A DNA stretch of 18,222 bases from Candidatus Woesearchaeota archaeon (GCA_019322375.1 JAHWIP010000080.1:1-18222), one strand, 5' to 3'. Numbered from the stretch's first letter, positions 11,233 through 17,961 are shown. The notes: generated by a model from the letters alone, not told the origin. Translations and numbers: made by a program.

Positions 11233-12096
11233 ATGCAGGTATTAACAAATGCTTTTAACACTTTATATTCAGGCCTGGGCGAATTAGAGAGGAGAACAGG
11301 CCAGTTATTTGATTATATTGATAACAGCTATAATATTTTTAGAAAAGAATATGAGAGTTTAAAGGAAAAATATGAGGGTATTAGGACTGATTTTGATGAG
11401 GCTTATGCTGCTGCTGAAAATTTCTGCGAAAAAGCAGAAAAAGCATATGCTGGTGTTAGGAACATATATCTGCGTGGCAAAGCATTTGTTGGAGGAATGT
11501 TTAGCAGGATCAAAAACATTTTTTGCAATGATAAAAAGAATGATAATAATACTAGTAATAATAAGAATAATAAAAATGATTTTTCTCAAAAAAACAGCAG
11601 GCAGAAAACCAATAATCAGAGCAGGAAAAAAAGCACTTTGGATGATGTGGTAAAGGATTGTAAGCATGAGAATAAGAACACTGGCAAAAAACACATGGAT
11701 TACTCTGTTAGGATTGCAGAGCTCTACAATCATGGCTATAACACAAGAGAAATTATAAGAGAAGCAAACACAAGAGGCTACAAAGGAATTAATAATTACA
11801 ATGATGTTACTGACAGAGTAGCAGAGGGTCTTAGCCATGGCTTGGCTTACACAAGAAAGTGCTATAATAATGCAATTGCCACCAGGCTGGGAGCAAAGGA
11901 TAAAATAATCCAGAACTATCTATCAGGCAAAACATACAAAGAGATAAAACAGAATCTTAAAAAGAACACCAATGGCATGAATATAAGTGATTCAAGTATT
12001 CTAAGAATAATGCATGAGTATGAGAACAAAGCAGGAAGAAAGGTGGTTGGGAAGAGGAATGGGAAAGGAAGAAGAAATGACAAGCTTTTTAAATAA
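11233..12096 (+). CDS. Coiled-coil protein with Asn/Lys-rich linker and HTH-like C-terminal repeats
   Basis: A 287-aa protein in three parts. Residues 1-95 are a long helix or coiled coil (LGELERRTGQLFDYIDNSYNIFRKEYESLKEKYEGI, then AYAAAENFCEKAEKAY). Residues about 98-150 are a low-complexity Asn/Lys/Ser linker. Residues 156-287 hold two helix-turn-helix-like repeats: VRIAELYNHGYNTREIIREANTRG and KDKIIQNYLSGKTYKEIKQNLKK, each with the 'xxLYxxGYxxxEI' feel of small DNA-binding repeats. The tail is basic (GRKVVGKRNGKGRR). It may bridge the membrane-associated cluster proteins to nucleic acid. No named family is recognised. It is the last gene of the five-gene run, 33 nt after the glycine-zipper gene, and its end overlaps the region of the next gene's promoter. 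Confidence 0.72.
   Translation: MQVLTNAFNTLYSGLGELERRTGQLFDYIDNSYNIFRKEYESLKEKYEGIRTDFDEAYAAAENFCEKAEKAYAGVRNIYLRGKAFVGGMFSRIKNIFCNDKKNDNNTSNNKNNKNDFSQKNSRQKTNNQSRKKSTLDDVVKDCKHENKNTGKKHMDYSVRIAELYNHGYNTREIIREANTRGYKGINNYNDVTDRVAEGLSHGLAYTRKCYNNAIATRLGAKDKIIQNYLSGKTYKEIKQNLKKNTNGMNISDSSILRIMHEYENKAGRKVVGKRNGKGRRNDKLFK
12086..12093 (+). promoter_or_regulatory. TATA box of the methyltransferase gene
   Basis: TTTTTAAA within the last codons of the preceding gene, about 30 nt before ATG 12119, supports a leaderless start and separates this gene from the five-gene cluster. Confidence 0.5.
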
Positions 12097-12118
12097 TATC
12101 TGTTCTAAGTTTTGCACT

Positions 12119-12841
12119 ATGAAACAACAGATGCTTTACCATGAACTTGCAAAATATTATGACTTGATTTATAGTAAAAAGAAATACAAGAAGGAGTCTG
12201 AAATACTTAAAAGAATAATATCAACTTATAAGAAGTCAAAAGGAAGAGAGCTTCTTGATGTTGCTTGCGGAACAGGACAACATCTCAAGTATTTAAAGAA
12301 GCATTTTTCCTGCACTGGAATTGATATTAATAAGGAAATCCTTGATATTGCAAGGAAAAAGGTTAAAGGAGTTACTTACAAGCAAGCTGACATGACTGCC
12401 TTTAAGCTTAAAAAGAAGTTTGATGTAGTACTCTGCTTGTTTAGTTCAATTGGTTATGCAAAAACATATTCAAACCTTAAGAAAACAATAAACAACTTCT
12501 CAAATCATCTGAAAAAAGGCGGAGTTGTAATTATTGAGCCTTGGTTACAAAAAGATGCTTTTAAAAAAGGCACGCCTTGGGCAGAGCTTTACGAGGAGGA
12601 AAACCTTAAGGTTACCAGGGTGAGCACTACAAAAATAAAGGAAAAAATATCTGTTATTGAAATGCATTACTTGATTGCAGAAAAAGGCAAGGATATTAAG
12701 CACTTTACAGATTATCATAAGCTTGGATTATTTAAGATAAATAAAACTCTAGAATTTATGAAGGATGCAGGTCTTAAGTCAAAATATTTAAAAAGAGGAT
12801 TGAAAAAACAAAGAGGATTATATATAGGTGTTAAGGAATAA
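12119..12841 (+). CDS. Class I SAM-dependent methyltransferase, sugar N-methyltransferase-like
   Basis: A 240-aa Rossmann methyltransferase. SAM motif I is LLDVACGTGQHLKYL (about residues 41-55), followed by TGIDINKEILDIARKK (motif II), QADMTAFKL, and FDVVLCLFSSIGYA (motif IV region). Beyond the core, GGVVIIEPWLQKDAF and a distal HYLIAEKGKDIKHFTDYHKLGLF resemble the DesVI/TylM1 family that N,N-dimethylates amino sugars. The substrate is not proven by this, and another small molecule is possible. Its neighbours, a polysaccharide deacetylase that would expose amino groups and a glycosyltransferase operon, make an amino-sugar substrate attractive. I chose ATG 12119 because of the TATA at 12086-12093; ATG 12077, adding 14 residues, is an alternative. 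Confidence 0.85.
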   Translation: MKQQMLYHELAKYYDLIYSKKKYKKESEILKRIISTYKKSKGRELLDVACGTGQHLKYLKKHFSCTGIDINKEILDIARKKVKGVTYKQADMTAFKLKKKFDVVLCLFSSIGYAKTYSNLKKTINNFSNHLKKGGVVIIEPWLQKDAFKKGTPWAELYEEENLKVTRVSTTKIKEKISVIEMHYLIAEKGKDIKHFTDYHKLGLFKINKTLEFMKDAGLKSKYLKRGLKKQRGLYIGVKE

Positions 12842-12871
12842 TAGAAAGAAGGATAACTTCTAAAACCCTTT

Positions 12872-13177
12872 TTACTTAGACATTAATTCAACTGCGAGTT
12901 CAAGTGATCTTCTCATGCATGGAGAGAGTATGTATGTATGAACACTCCAGTCTCCTCTGAACTGGTTTTCTTCCTGTATTTCGCCTCGGTCATGCCCCAT
13001 ATCTGTTCCCATGCTTATTTGGTCTCTGGTTAAGTCCCCGTCAAATTTTTTCTCTAGCTCAGAAAAAGTCATTCCTTTATTTTCCGGGTCTAAAAAAAAC
13101 ATTCCTGTCATTAACTGCATGTAATCTGAAAATATTGCATAAGATTTTGTTTTTTTAAATTGTTCATAGTTCATCAT
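12872..13177 (-). CDS. Hypothetical winged-helix-like protein, 101 aa
   Basis: A 101-residue protein of unrecognised family. The order of secondary structure suggests a winged helix: YEQFKKTKSYAIFSDYMQLMTGMFF, then MTFSELEKKFDGDLTRDQISMGTDMGHDRGEI as helix-turn-helix, and a wing around NQFRGDWSVHTYILSP. This is my inference, not a motif match. GGAGGA at 13184-13189, inside the last codons of the upstream coiled-coil gene, lies 6 nt before ATG 13177, so the two are co-translated, separated by two bases. A second ATG at 13174 is also possible. It converges with the methyltransferase gene, 30 nt apart. It may act with the coiled-coil protein. Confidence 0.65.
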   Translation of the reverse strand: MMNYEQFKKTKSYAIFSDYMQLMTGMFFLDPENKGMTFSELEKKFDGDLTRDQISMGTDMGHDRGEIQEENQFRGDWSVHTYILSPCMRRSLELAVELMSK

Positions 13178-13179
13178 TC

Positions 13180-14403
13180 TTAATCCTCCTCAACAACTAC
13201 ACTAGCAATCTCTTTGACTTTTTCTTTTACTTTCTGCTTTAGATAATCAAGATTTATATCTCCTATCTCTTTTTTTAGCTCTTCAAGGGCTTGTTCTGCC
13301 TGCACAGTCTTTTCGTCTATCTTTTTGAGCCAGGTCTCGTTCTCAGAGATGTTAAGAGCAACAACGCTCCTGTTAATCTTTGTGGCAGCGTCCTTGTTCA
13401 GGCCTTTAAGTCTTCCAATCTCAAGCTTTCTGCTCATGAAAAAGTCTTTGTTAAGCTTGTTAATCATATCCATTGTTTTCTCAAGCTGCTTTTCTTTTAA
13501 TTCCAGGTTATCCAGCTGTTGCTTCATCTTGTTAAGAAAATCCATTACTAAAAGGCTGTCATCCTCTTCCAAAGTACCCATTGGGTCTAACAAGTACTTG
13601 TCTATTATGTGCTCGCTTAAAGAGCCTCGCTTGTACTTTTTAAGAGGCCTGTGCAGTTCTGCAAACACTGTTTTAAGCTCAGTTTCTAGCTCATTAAGCT
13701 TTTCCTCATACTTCTTTTTTTTCTCAAGAAACACCTTGTAATTAGAGTAATCATTGCTCTGCTTTAACTCATCCACTCTTTTTTCAAACTTTACTTTTCT
13801 TTCCTTTAAAGCTTCAAACTCTTTCTCCTGGGCTGCCCGCTCTTCCTCAAGCCTTGCCTTCTTTTTTAAATCATCCTTGTATAATTTTAATTTAACCTTT
13901 GCATCCTTAATCATTTCCAAGCCTTCTTTCTCAATGCTTGCCTGTAGTCTTGAGAGCTCGTCCTCAATGCTCTTAACACTCTTCACAATCCTGGAGAGTT
14001 CTTCTTCCATGAACTCTCTAAGCACAAGATAGTTCTTCTGGGTTTCCTTGCTAAGATTATCAATTGATTCTGAGAACTTGGCAGAGTAGTAGCCTAGCTG
14101 GGAAAAGTCATCAGGCACCTCAACCTCATCAAGAAATCTTTTGAGCTTTATCACATAAGTTTTTCTGTGTCCTTCCATCACATGCTTTGCTCTCTCAGGG
14201 ATGTTAGCATTTTTTAAGCCTGCTTGTTCAAGAGCCTCTAAATACTTGTATCCCTGCTCAACCTTATCCTTTATTATGCTCTTGGCCTTGCTTATTTTCT
14301 GGTCAAGCTTCTTGTCCTCAACCTGTTTATCAAGCCAAGCCTCTATTTCAGAGAACTTAAGTGTTGAAGGCTCCTTTTTTTTCAGAAAGTCAAAGAATCC
14401 CAT
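13180..14403 (-). CDS. Long coiled-coil protein, 407 aa
   Basis: A 407-residue protein (from ATG 14403) that is mostly helix. It starts with an amphipathic MGFFDFLKKKEPSTLKFSEIEAWLDKQ, the type of N-terminus that can dock to membrane or a partner. Residues about 90-245 and 275-330 are heptad-rich coiled coil (EEELSRIVKSVKSIEDELSRL; EKEFEALKERKVKFEKRVDEL). Around 245-290 there is a less regular break (LHRPLKKYKRGSLSEHIIDKYLLDPMGTL) that may be a hinge. It ends in an acidic tail (VVVEED). It looks like a structural or SMC-like scaffold without ATPase motifs. I chose ATG 14403 since the TATA at 14428-14436 lies at leaderless distance; a GTG at 14415 would add four residues. No named family is recognised. 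Confidence 0.75.
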   Translation of the reverse strand: MGFFDFLKKKEPSTLKFSEIEAWLDKQVEDKKLDQKISKAKSIIKDKVEQGYKYLEALEQAGLKNANIPERAKHVMEGHRKTYVIKLKRFLDEVEVPDDFSQLGYYSAKFSESIDNLSKETQKNYLVLREFMEEELSRIVKSVKSIEDELSRLQASIEKEGLEMIKDAKVKLKLYKDDLKKKARLEEERAAQEKEFEALKERKVKFEKRVDELKQSNDYSNYKVFLEKKKKYEEKLNELETELKTVFAELHRPLKKYKRGSLSEHIIDKYLLDPMGTLEEDDSLLVMDFLNKMKQQLDNLELKEKQLEKTMDMINKLNKDFFMSRKLEIGRLKGLNKDAATKINRSVVALNISENETWLKKIDEKTVQAEQALEELKKEIGDINLDYLKQKVKEKVKEIASVVVEED

Positions 14404-14427
14404 TCTAGAAGTCACTAATCATTAACT

Positions 14428-14436
14428 CTTTATATG
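14428..14436 (-). promoter_or_regulatory. TATA box of the coiled-coil gene
   Basis: CATATAAAG on the minus strand, centred about 29 nt from ATG 14403, supports that start and drives the two-gene unit 12872-14403. Confidence 0.55.
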
Positions 14437-14466
14437 GGTTTTGGAATTTTTATAATTTTTGCTGTT

Positions 14467-15915
14467 TTAAGGTTCATACTCATATATCCTTATATTGGTG
14501 AATTCTTTTGCTAGTTTAAAAGTGGGGTTGTTATTTGTCCATTCAGGGGTTGGGTGTTTAATTCCTTTATAGATTAATAACAAGCCTTTTTCTTTCATGT
14601 TTTTAGGGAACACAGCATAAAATGATTCATCCTGGTTCTCAAGCTTTAGGGTTCTCATTTTAGTGTAATACGCAAAGACATGATAATTATGATTTGAATA
14701 TATAACAGTGCTTGGAGGATAAGTTTCTACAATAAATTCTGATACTTCCATCTCTTCTGTTTTGTAGGTGTTTATTAGAGGGGCGGATAGTTTTGTAAAA
14801 CTAGGAGCAAATGAGCCTAGAAATATGACAACTATGAAGAAAAGCGTTGCATACCTTATTATCTTACTTCTATGATTTATAAAATAAGCAATGCCTCTTG
14901 AAGAGAGCATTATTAGAGGAAGAGCGATTGGTATGATGTATCTTAATTCTTTGTGTGGAACCATAAAGGTCATATAAATAAAGAAAAGTAGAAGCCATAT
15001 TAAGAAAACCAGGTCAACTTTGTTTAGATGCTTTTCAAGCTTTATTCTTGTTGTTATTATAAGCTCTTTTTTTCTTATCAAAGTCTTAAAATTAAAAAAT
15101 AATAGGGTTGAAACAAGCCATAGTATTAAGCCAATCAGAACTGCAATAGGATAGGCTTTTAAAAAATTAATAATATAAAAGAACAACGCTTCATTTCTAT
15201 CACTAACTACTGCCTGGGCAATTATGAAGGGTTTTAAGAAGTTTCCTTGTGTTATCTGAGCCCAGATAAAATAGGGAACTATTCCAATTGCAAAACCAAT
15301 GCCAAAAGGCAGTATCTTTCTGAAATTTATCTTTTTAATTAGGAGGTAAAGTGGGATGATAAAGAGCAGGATTAGTGAGGTGAATCTCATTAGAACAGCA
15401 AATGCAAAAAACAAGCCAGAAAGTAAGTAATGATAGTTCTTTTTATGTTTATCACCCAAAACTAAGAAGTAGAATCCTATACAAATAAGGCTTAGAGAAG
15501 GAATATCAGTCATTATGTATCTGGAATTTTCAACAATGAAAGGAGAGAATGCCATTATTATTCCTGCTATAAAGCCGGTTTTCTTATCATATAATTTTTT
15601 TCCAATCAAATAGGTAAAGATAGGTGCCAGCATACCTAGTATAGCTACAACAATACTTCCAGTGAACACATGATGTTTAACAAAGAAAGCCAAAGCAAAG
15701 ATTATTGACAGCAGAGGAGGCCTAAAATTTAATTCATGATAGTTATTTGCTCCAGAGTAGATTACCTCTGCATTTTGAAGATACACAGCTTCATCCCACC
15801 AATGCGCTGTTTGCAAGGGCCATAATCTAACCATAAAGCTTAAAATAAAGATTAAGATTAATATTAAGTAAAATAATATGTTCAGGTATTTCTGCTTTTT
15901 TTTCTTGGGTTTCAT
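14467..15915 (-). CDS. GT39/ArnT-like membrane glycosyltransferase
   Basis: A 482-aa polytopic membrane enzyme of the PMT/ArnT (GT-C) superfamily. It moves a sugar from a polyprenyl-phosphate donor to protein or lipid on the outer face of the membrane. The first loop has WWDEAVYL (Asp41, Glu42), the conserved acidic pair of this fold, and RPPLLS at 65-70, which is also typical. About ten to twelve hydrophobic segments follow. The C-terminal domain of about 100 residues (from APSFTKLSAPLIN) is outside the membrane. It is the last of three genes, starting 1 nt after the stop of the small transporter, so the operon order is donor synthase, flippase, transferase. The acceptor is unknown. Confidence 0.87.
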   Translation of the reverse strand: MKPKKKKQKYLNILFYLILILIFILSFMVRLWPLQTAHWWDEAVYLQNAEVIYSGANNYHELNFRPPLLSIIFALAFFVKHHVFTGSIVVAILGMLAPIFTYLIGKKLYDKKTGFIAGIIMAFSPFIVENSRYIMTDIPSLSLICIGFYFLVLGDKHKKNYHYLLSGLFFAFAVLMRFTSLILLFIIPLYLLIKKINFRKILPFGIGFAIGIVPYFIWAQITQGNFLKPFIIAQAVVSDRNEALFFYIINFLKAYPIAVLIGLILWLVSTLLFFNFKTLIRKKELIITTRIKLEKHLNKVDLVFLIWLLLFFIYMTFMVPHKELRYIIPIALPLIMLSSRGIAYFINHRSKIIRYATLFFIVVIFLGSFAPSFTKLSAPLINTYKTEEMEVSEFIVETYPPSTVIYSNHNYHVFAYYTKMRTLKLENQDESFYAVFPKNMKEKGLLLIYKGIKHPTPEWTNNNPTFKLAKEFTNIRIYEYEP

Positions 15916-15916
15916 G

Positions 15917-16261
15917 CTATCTCACAATTATAATCACTCCTCCAAGAATTAAGAGCACTCCTAACCATTTGTACACAGGAAAGACTTCTTTTAAGAAGAT
16001 AGTTGAAAGAAAAGCCACCCAGATATAACTGGTTGCTATGATAGGATATAAAATTGAGAGGTTGCCATGTTTTAGTGCGATTAAAAAGAGAATCGTTGCT
16101 ATTGCATATAAGGCCAGGCCTAGGATTAGTTTCCAGTTGGTTATCAAAACAATCAGATTAAAGCTCAAACTTTTAGAGCTCAGCTTAAAAAAGAGCTGTC
16201 CTATTGCTCCTAGCAATGCGCAGAAAGCCACAAGCAAGATTACCCAAAGCTTAGTATCCAT
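15917..16261 (-). CDS. Small EamA/DMT-type transporter, probable lipid-linked sugar flippase
   Basis: A 114-aa protein with four membrane helices of the EamA/SMR (DMT) type: WVILLVAFCALLGAIGQLFFKL, a second helix in LILGLALYAIATILFLIAL, NLSILYPIIATSYIWVAFLSTIF, and KWLGVLLILGGVIIIV. The IGQLFFK and ILYP-A-SYIW elements are characteristic. It resembles ArnE/ArnF, which flip undecaprenyl-phosphate-linked aminoarabinose, and SMR proteins work as dimers. Gene order between a GT2 polyprenyl-phosphate glycosyltransferase and an ArnT-like transferase supports a flippase role. I chose ATG 16261 because GAGGTGG lies 7 nt upstream; ATG 16276 is also in frame. It overlaps the upstream GT2 gene by 11 nt. 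Confidence 0.82.
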   Translation of the reverse strand: MDTKLWVILLVAFCALLGAIGQLFFKLSSKSLSFNLIVLITNWKLILGLALYAIATILFLIALKHGNLSILYPIIATSYIWVAFLSTIFLKEVFPVYKWLGVLLILGGVIIIVR

Positions 16262-16982
16262 TTTTTTCCACCTCATACCTTCCTTTTAGGTTATTAATTC
16301 TTAATCTTATTAAATCAAGGAACATGGAAATTGAATCTTTTAAAGGGTTGAGCTTGCTACCTGCCTTGTCAACCCATTTAACAGGAGCCTCCTTTATTCT
16401 GCAACCCATCTTCTTTGCAATGAAGAGAAGCTCTATATCAAAAGAGAATCTTTCAAAGGTTTGGTATTTAACAATCTTTTTAGCAATTCTTGTTTTGAAT
16501 AATTTGAAACCGCACTGAGTATCTCTAAAATCTCTAAGAGCTATAAGGTTCACCAACAAAGGAAAGGTTTTTCCCATTAGTTGTCTATACAGAGGCTGTT
16601 TAACCACTATATTTGATTCCTTTAAGTTTCTAGAAGCAATAATTATGTCATAACCTTGGCGTATGTACTTCAAAAATTTACTTAGTTCCTCAATAGGGGT
16701 TGCTAAATCACTGTCAGAGAACAAGACCAAAGCATACCTTGCCTGAAGAATGCCTTTTTTCACAGAAAAACCCTTGCCTCTGTTTATCTTGTTTTTGACA
16801 ATTCTTATCTTATCCTTTTTATATCCCATCACAATATTTACAGTATTGTCTTTTGAAGCATCATCTACTACTATGATTTCATACTTATCAAACTTGTTTT
16901 TACAATAGCTTATAATCCTCTTTAAGGTTTTCTCAATTCTTTTCTCCTCATTAAAAGCAGGAATCACAATGGAAACCCTCAT
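16251..16982 (-). CDS. GT2 dolichyl-/polyprenyl-phosphate glycosyltransferase (ALG5-like)
   Basis: A 243-aa family-2 glycosyltransferase. VSIVIPAFNEEKRI (3-16) and EIIVVDDASKDNT (35-47) form the nucleotide-sugar site. The acidic motif is SDSDLATP (Asp90, Asp92), in place of the DADLSTP seen in dolichyl-phosphate beta-glucosyltransferases (ALG5/DPG synthase). DTQCGFKLF (154-162) and ERFSFDIELLF (177-187) also match that group. It should make a polyprenyl-phosphate sugar on the cytoplasmic face. No C-terminal membrane helix is seen, so it would be membrane-associated only. I chose ATG 16982 since the TATA lies at leaderless spacing and the protein then starts at the fold; ATG 17009 would add nine residues. 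First gene of the three-gene operon. Confidence 0.9.
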   Translation of the reverse strand: MRVSIVIPAFNEEKRIEKTLKRIISYCKNKFDKYEIIVVDDASKDNTVNIVMGYKKDKIRIVKNKINRGKGFSVKKGILQARYALVLFSDSDLATPIEELSKFLKYIRQGYDIIIASRNLKESNIVVKQPLYRQLMGKTFPLLVNLIALRDFRDTQCGFKLFKTRIAKKIVKYQTFERFSFDIELLFIAKKMGCRIKEAPVKWVDKAGSKLNPLKDSISMFLDLIRLRINNLKGRYEVEKNGY

Positions 16983-17007
16983 TTCTTGAGGATAAAATAA
17001 TAGATAC

Positions 17008-17015
17008 ATTATAAA
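17008..17015 (-). promoter_or_regulatory. TATA box of the glycosylation operon
   Basis: TTTATAAT on the minus strand, about 29 nt from ATG 16982. The inverted repeat at 17013-17026 covers its BRE position. Confidence 0.5.
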
Positions 17016-17026
17016 TCAATCGATTT
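17013..17026. promoter_or_regulatory. Inverted repeat over the BRE of the glycosylation operon promoter
   Basis: AAATC-AATC-GATTT, which also contains the 8-bp palindrome AATCGATT (17018-17025). A bound protein would compete with TFB. It is short and AT-rich, so chance is possible. Confidence 0.35.
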
Positions 17027-17089
17027 TAATATATATCTTTTCTAAGCGCACATACCTAATCTATACCAAATTATTAATTTTTTCGTAAA

Positions 17090-17098
17090 CTTTAAATA
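17090..17098 (+). promoter_or_regulatory. TATA box of the 21-aa lysine-rich gene
   Basis: CTTTAAATA, 53 nt before ATG 17151, leaves room for a leader of roughly 30 nt that holds the SD/anti-SD hairpin. Confidence 0.45.
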
Positions 17099-17135
17099 CT
17101 AGTAATCCAAATAATACTTTTCAGTTTAAACTAAC

Positions 17136-17148
17136 GGGGGTGACCTCC
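17136..17148 (+). promoter_or_regulatory. SD with self-complementary anti-SD-like arm
   Basis: GGGGG (17136-17140), loop TGA, CCTCC (17144-17148), ending 2 nt before ATG 17151. GGGGGTGA is a strong SD, and the CCTCC arm copies the 16S rRNA anti-SD core, so folding would hide the ribosome site. A 5-bp stem with one G-U pair would be weak and possibly temperature-sensitive. Confidence 0.5.
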
Positions 17149-17150
17149 TA

Positions 17151-17216
17151 ATGGCAAAGAGAAAAAAGAAAGCAAAGAAGAAAACAACAAAGAAAAAGAA
17201 GAAGAAAAAGAGATAA
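17151..17216 (+). CDS. 21-aa lysine-rich peptide
   Basis: ATG 17151 to TAA 17216 encodes MAKRKKKAKKKTTKKKKKKKR, with 15 Lys of 21 residues. A TATA box, a strong SD (GGGGGTGA) and a T-rich terminator just after (17231-17256) make it a self-contained transcription unit, which argues for a real gene despite its size. It resembles the lysine-rich tails of the 6731-7759 frames and histone H1-like tails. It could neutralise charge on DNA or RNA, or be a very small ribosome- or nucleoid-associated peptide. No family can be named from such low complexity. Confidence 0.6.
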   Translation: MAKRKKKAKKKTTKKKKKKKR

Positions 17217-17230
17217 GTAAGTTTCTTTGA

Positions 17231-17256
17231 ATTTTTTTATTTTATTTTTATTTTTT
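17231..17256 (+). terminator. T-rich terminator after the 21-aa gene
   Basis: About 26 nt that is nearly all T (ATTTTTTTATTTTATTTTTA then TTTTTT) begins 14 nt after the stop, the usual archaeal hairpin-free terminator form. Confidence 0.55.
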
Positions 17257-17262
17257 CATAAA

Positions 17263-17271
17263 ACATTTAAA
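17263..17271 (+). promoter_or_regulatory. TATA box of the M50 protease gene
   Basis: ACATTTAAA, about 27 nt before ATG 17294, implies a leaderless mRNA. Confidence 0.5.
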
Positions 17272-17293
17272 CCCTTTTCTAATTCTTACTTTA

Positions 17294-17926
17294 ATGGTTT
17301 TATTGACCTTCATGGAAATTCTGGATCTTGTAATCATGACCTTGATAATCGGCTTTATATTCATGGACATCTTTAAGCCCAGAAAAAAGGTTGAGGTTAT
17401 AACACCAGAGTATTATCTTAAGCAAAGAAAAAGATTTGACTGGAACAACTTATGGTATGCAGCAGCAGTTGTAGCCCCAAGTATTATTCTGCATGAATTC
17501 GGGCACAAGTTTGTGGCTATTGCCAATGGTATGAGCGCCAGCTTTCATTCACCAATATCCATACAGCACTTTTTAAATCCTTTTCTTATCTTTGGAGATT
17601 TTGCTGCCCTTCTCATGGTTGCGGCTGTTGTGATGAAAATACTTGGTGTGGGCTTTTTGTTCTTTATACCTGCTTATGTGAGCATAGCAGGAACAGGCAC
17701 AGCATTGCAATTCACTGCCATTGCCTTTGCAGGCCCAGCAGTTAATCTGGTGTTATGGCTGGGAGGATTAATAGTGATGAAAAAGGTTAAGCTAAAAAAA
17801 GAGGCTTATAGATTTGTATTCTTAGTAAGCAAGATTAACATGTTCTTATTCATCTTTAACATGCTCCCAATACCAGGCTTTGACGGGTTAAAAGTTTATT
17901 CTGGGTTGTTTGGTGCGATTTTCTGA
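17294..17926 (+). CDS. M50-family (site-2-protease-like) membrane metalloprotease
   Basis: A 210-aa polytopic membrane protein. HEFGH (residues 67-71) is the HExxH zinc motif inside the second helix (WYAAAVVAPSIILHEFGHKFVAIANG). GPAVNL (147-152) and NMLPIPGFDG (189-198, with Asp197 as the third zinc ligand) complete the M50 signature. M50 enzymes cut membrane-embedded substrates, often to release regulators. It lacks a PDZ domain and ends just after the FDG motif, so it is a minimal form in the archaeal S2P-like group. All catalytic residues are present. A TATA at leaderless spacing supports ATG 17294; the later Met at residue 7 is an alternative start. Confidence 0.9.
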   Translation: MVLLTFMEILDLVIMTLIIGFIFMDIFKPRKKVEVITPEYYLKQRKRFDWNNLWYAAAVVAPSIILHEFGHKFVAIANGMSASFHSPISIQHFLNPFLIFGDFAALLMVAAVVMKILGVGFLFFIPAYVSIAGTGTALQFTAIAFAGPAVNLVLWLGGLIVMKKVKLKKEAYRFVFLVSKINMFLFIFNMLPIPGFDGLKVYSGLFGAIF

Positions 17927-17931
17927 GAATC

Positions 17932-17938
17932 TTTTTAA
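17932..17938 (+). promoter_or_regulatory. TATA box of pcm
   Basis: TTTTTAA located 27 nt before ATG 17962, directly after the stop codon of the M50 gene. Confidence 0.45.
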
Positions 17939-17961
17939 GTCAGAACATATTTCTTTTTGCA

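Noticed and set aside
13291..14425. Several plus-strand ORFs of 69-138 codons, serine- and leucine-rich
   Set aside because: They are mirror images of the lysine/glutamate-rich coiled-coil gene on the minus strand, which explains their odd composition.
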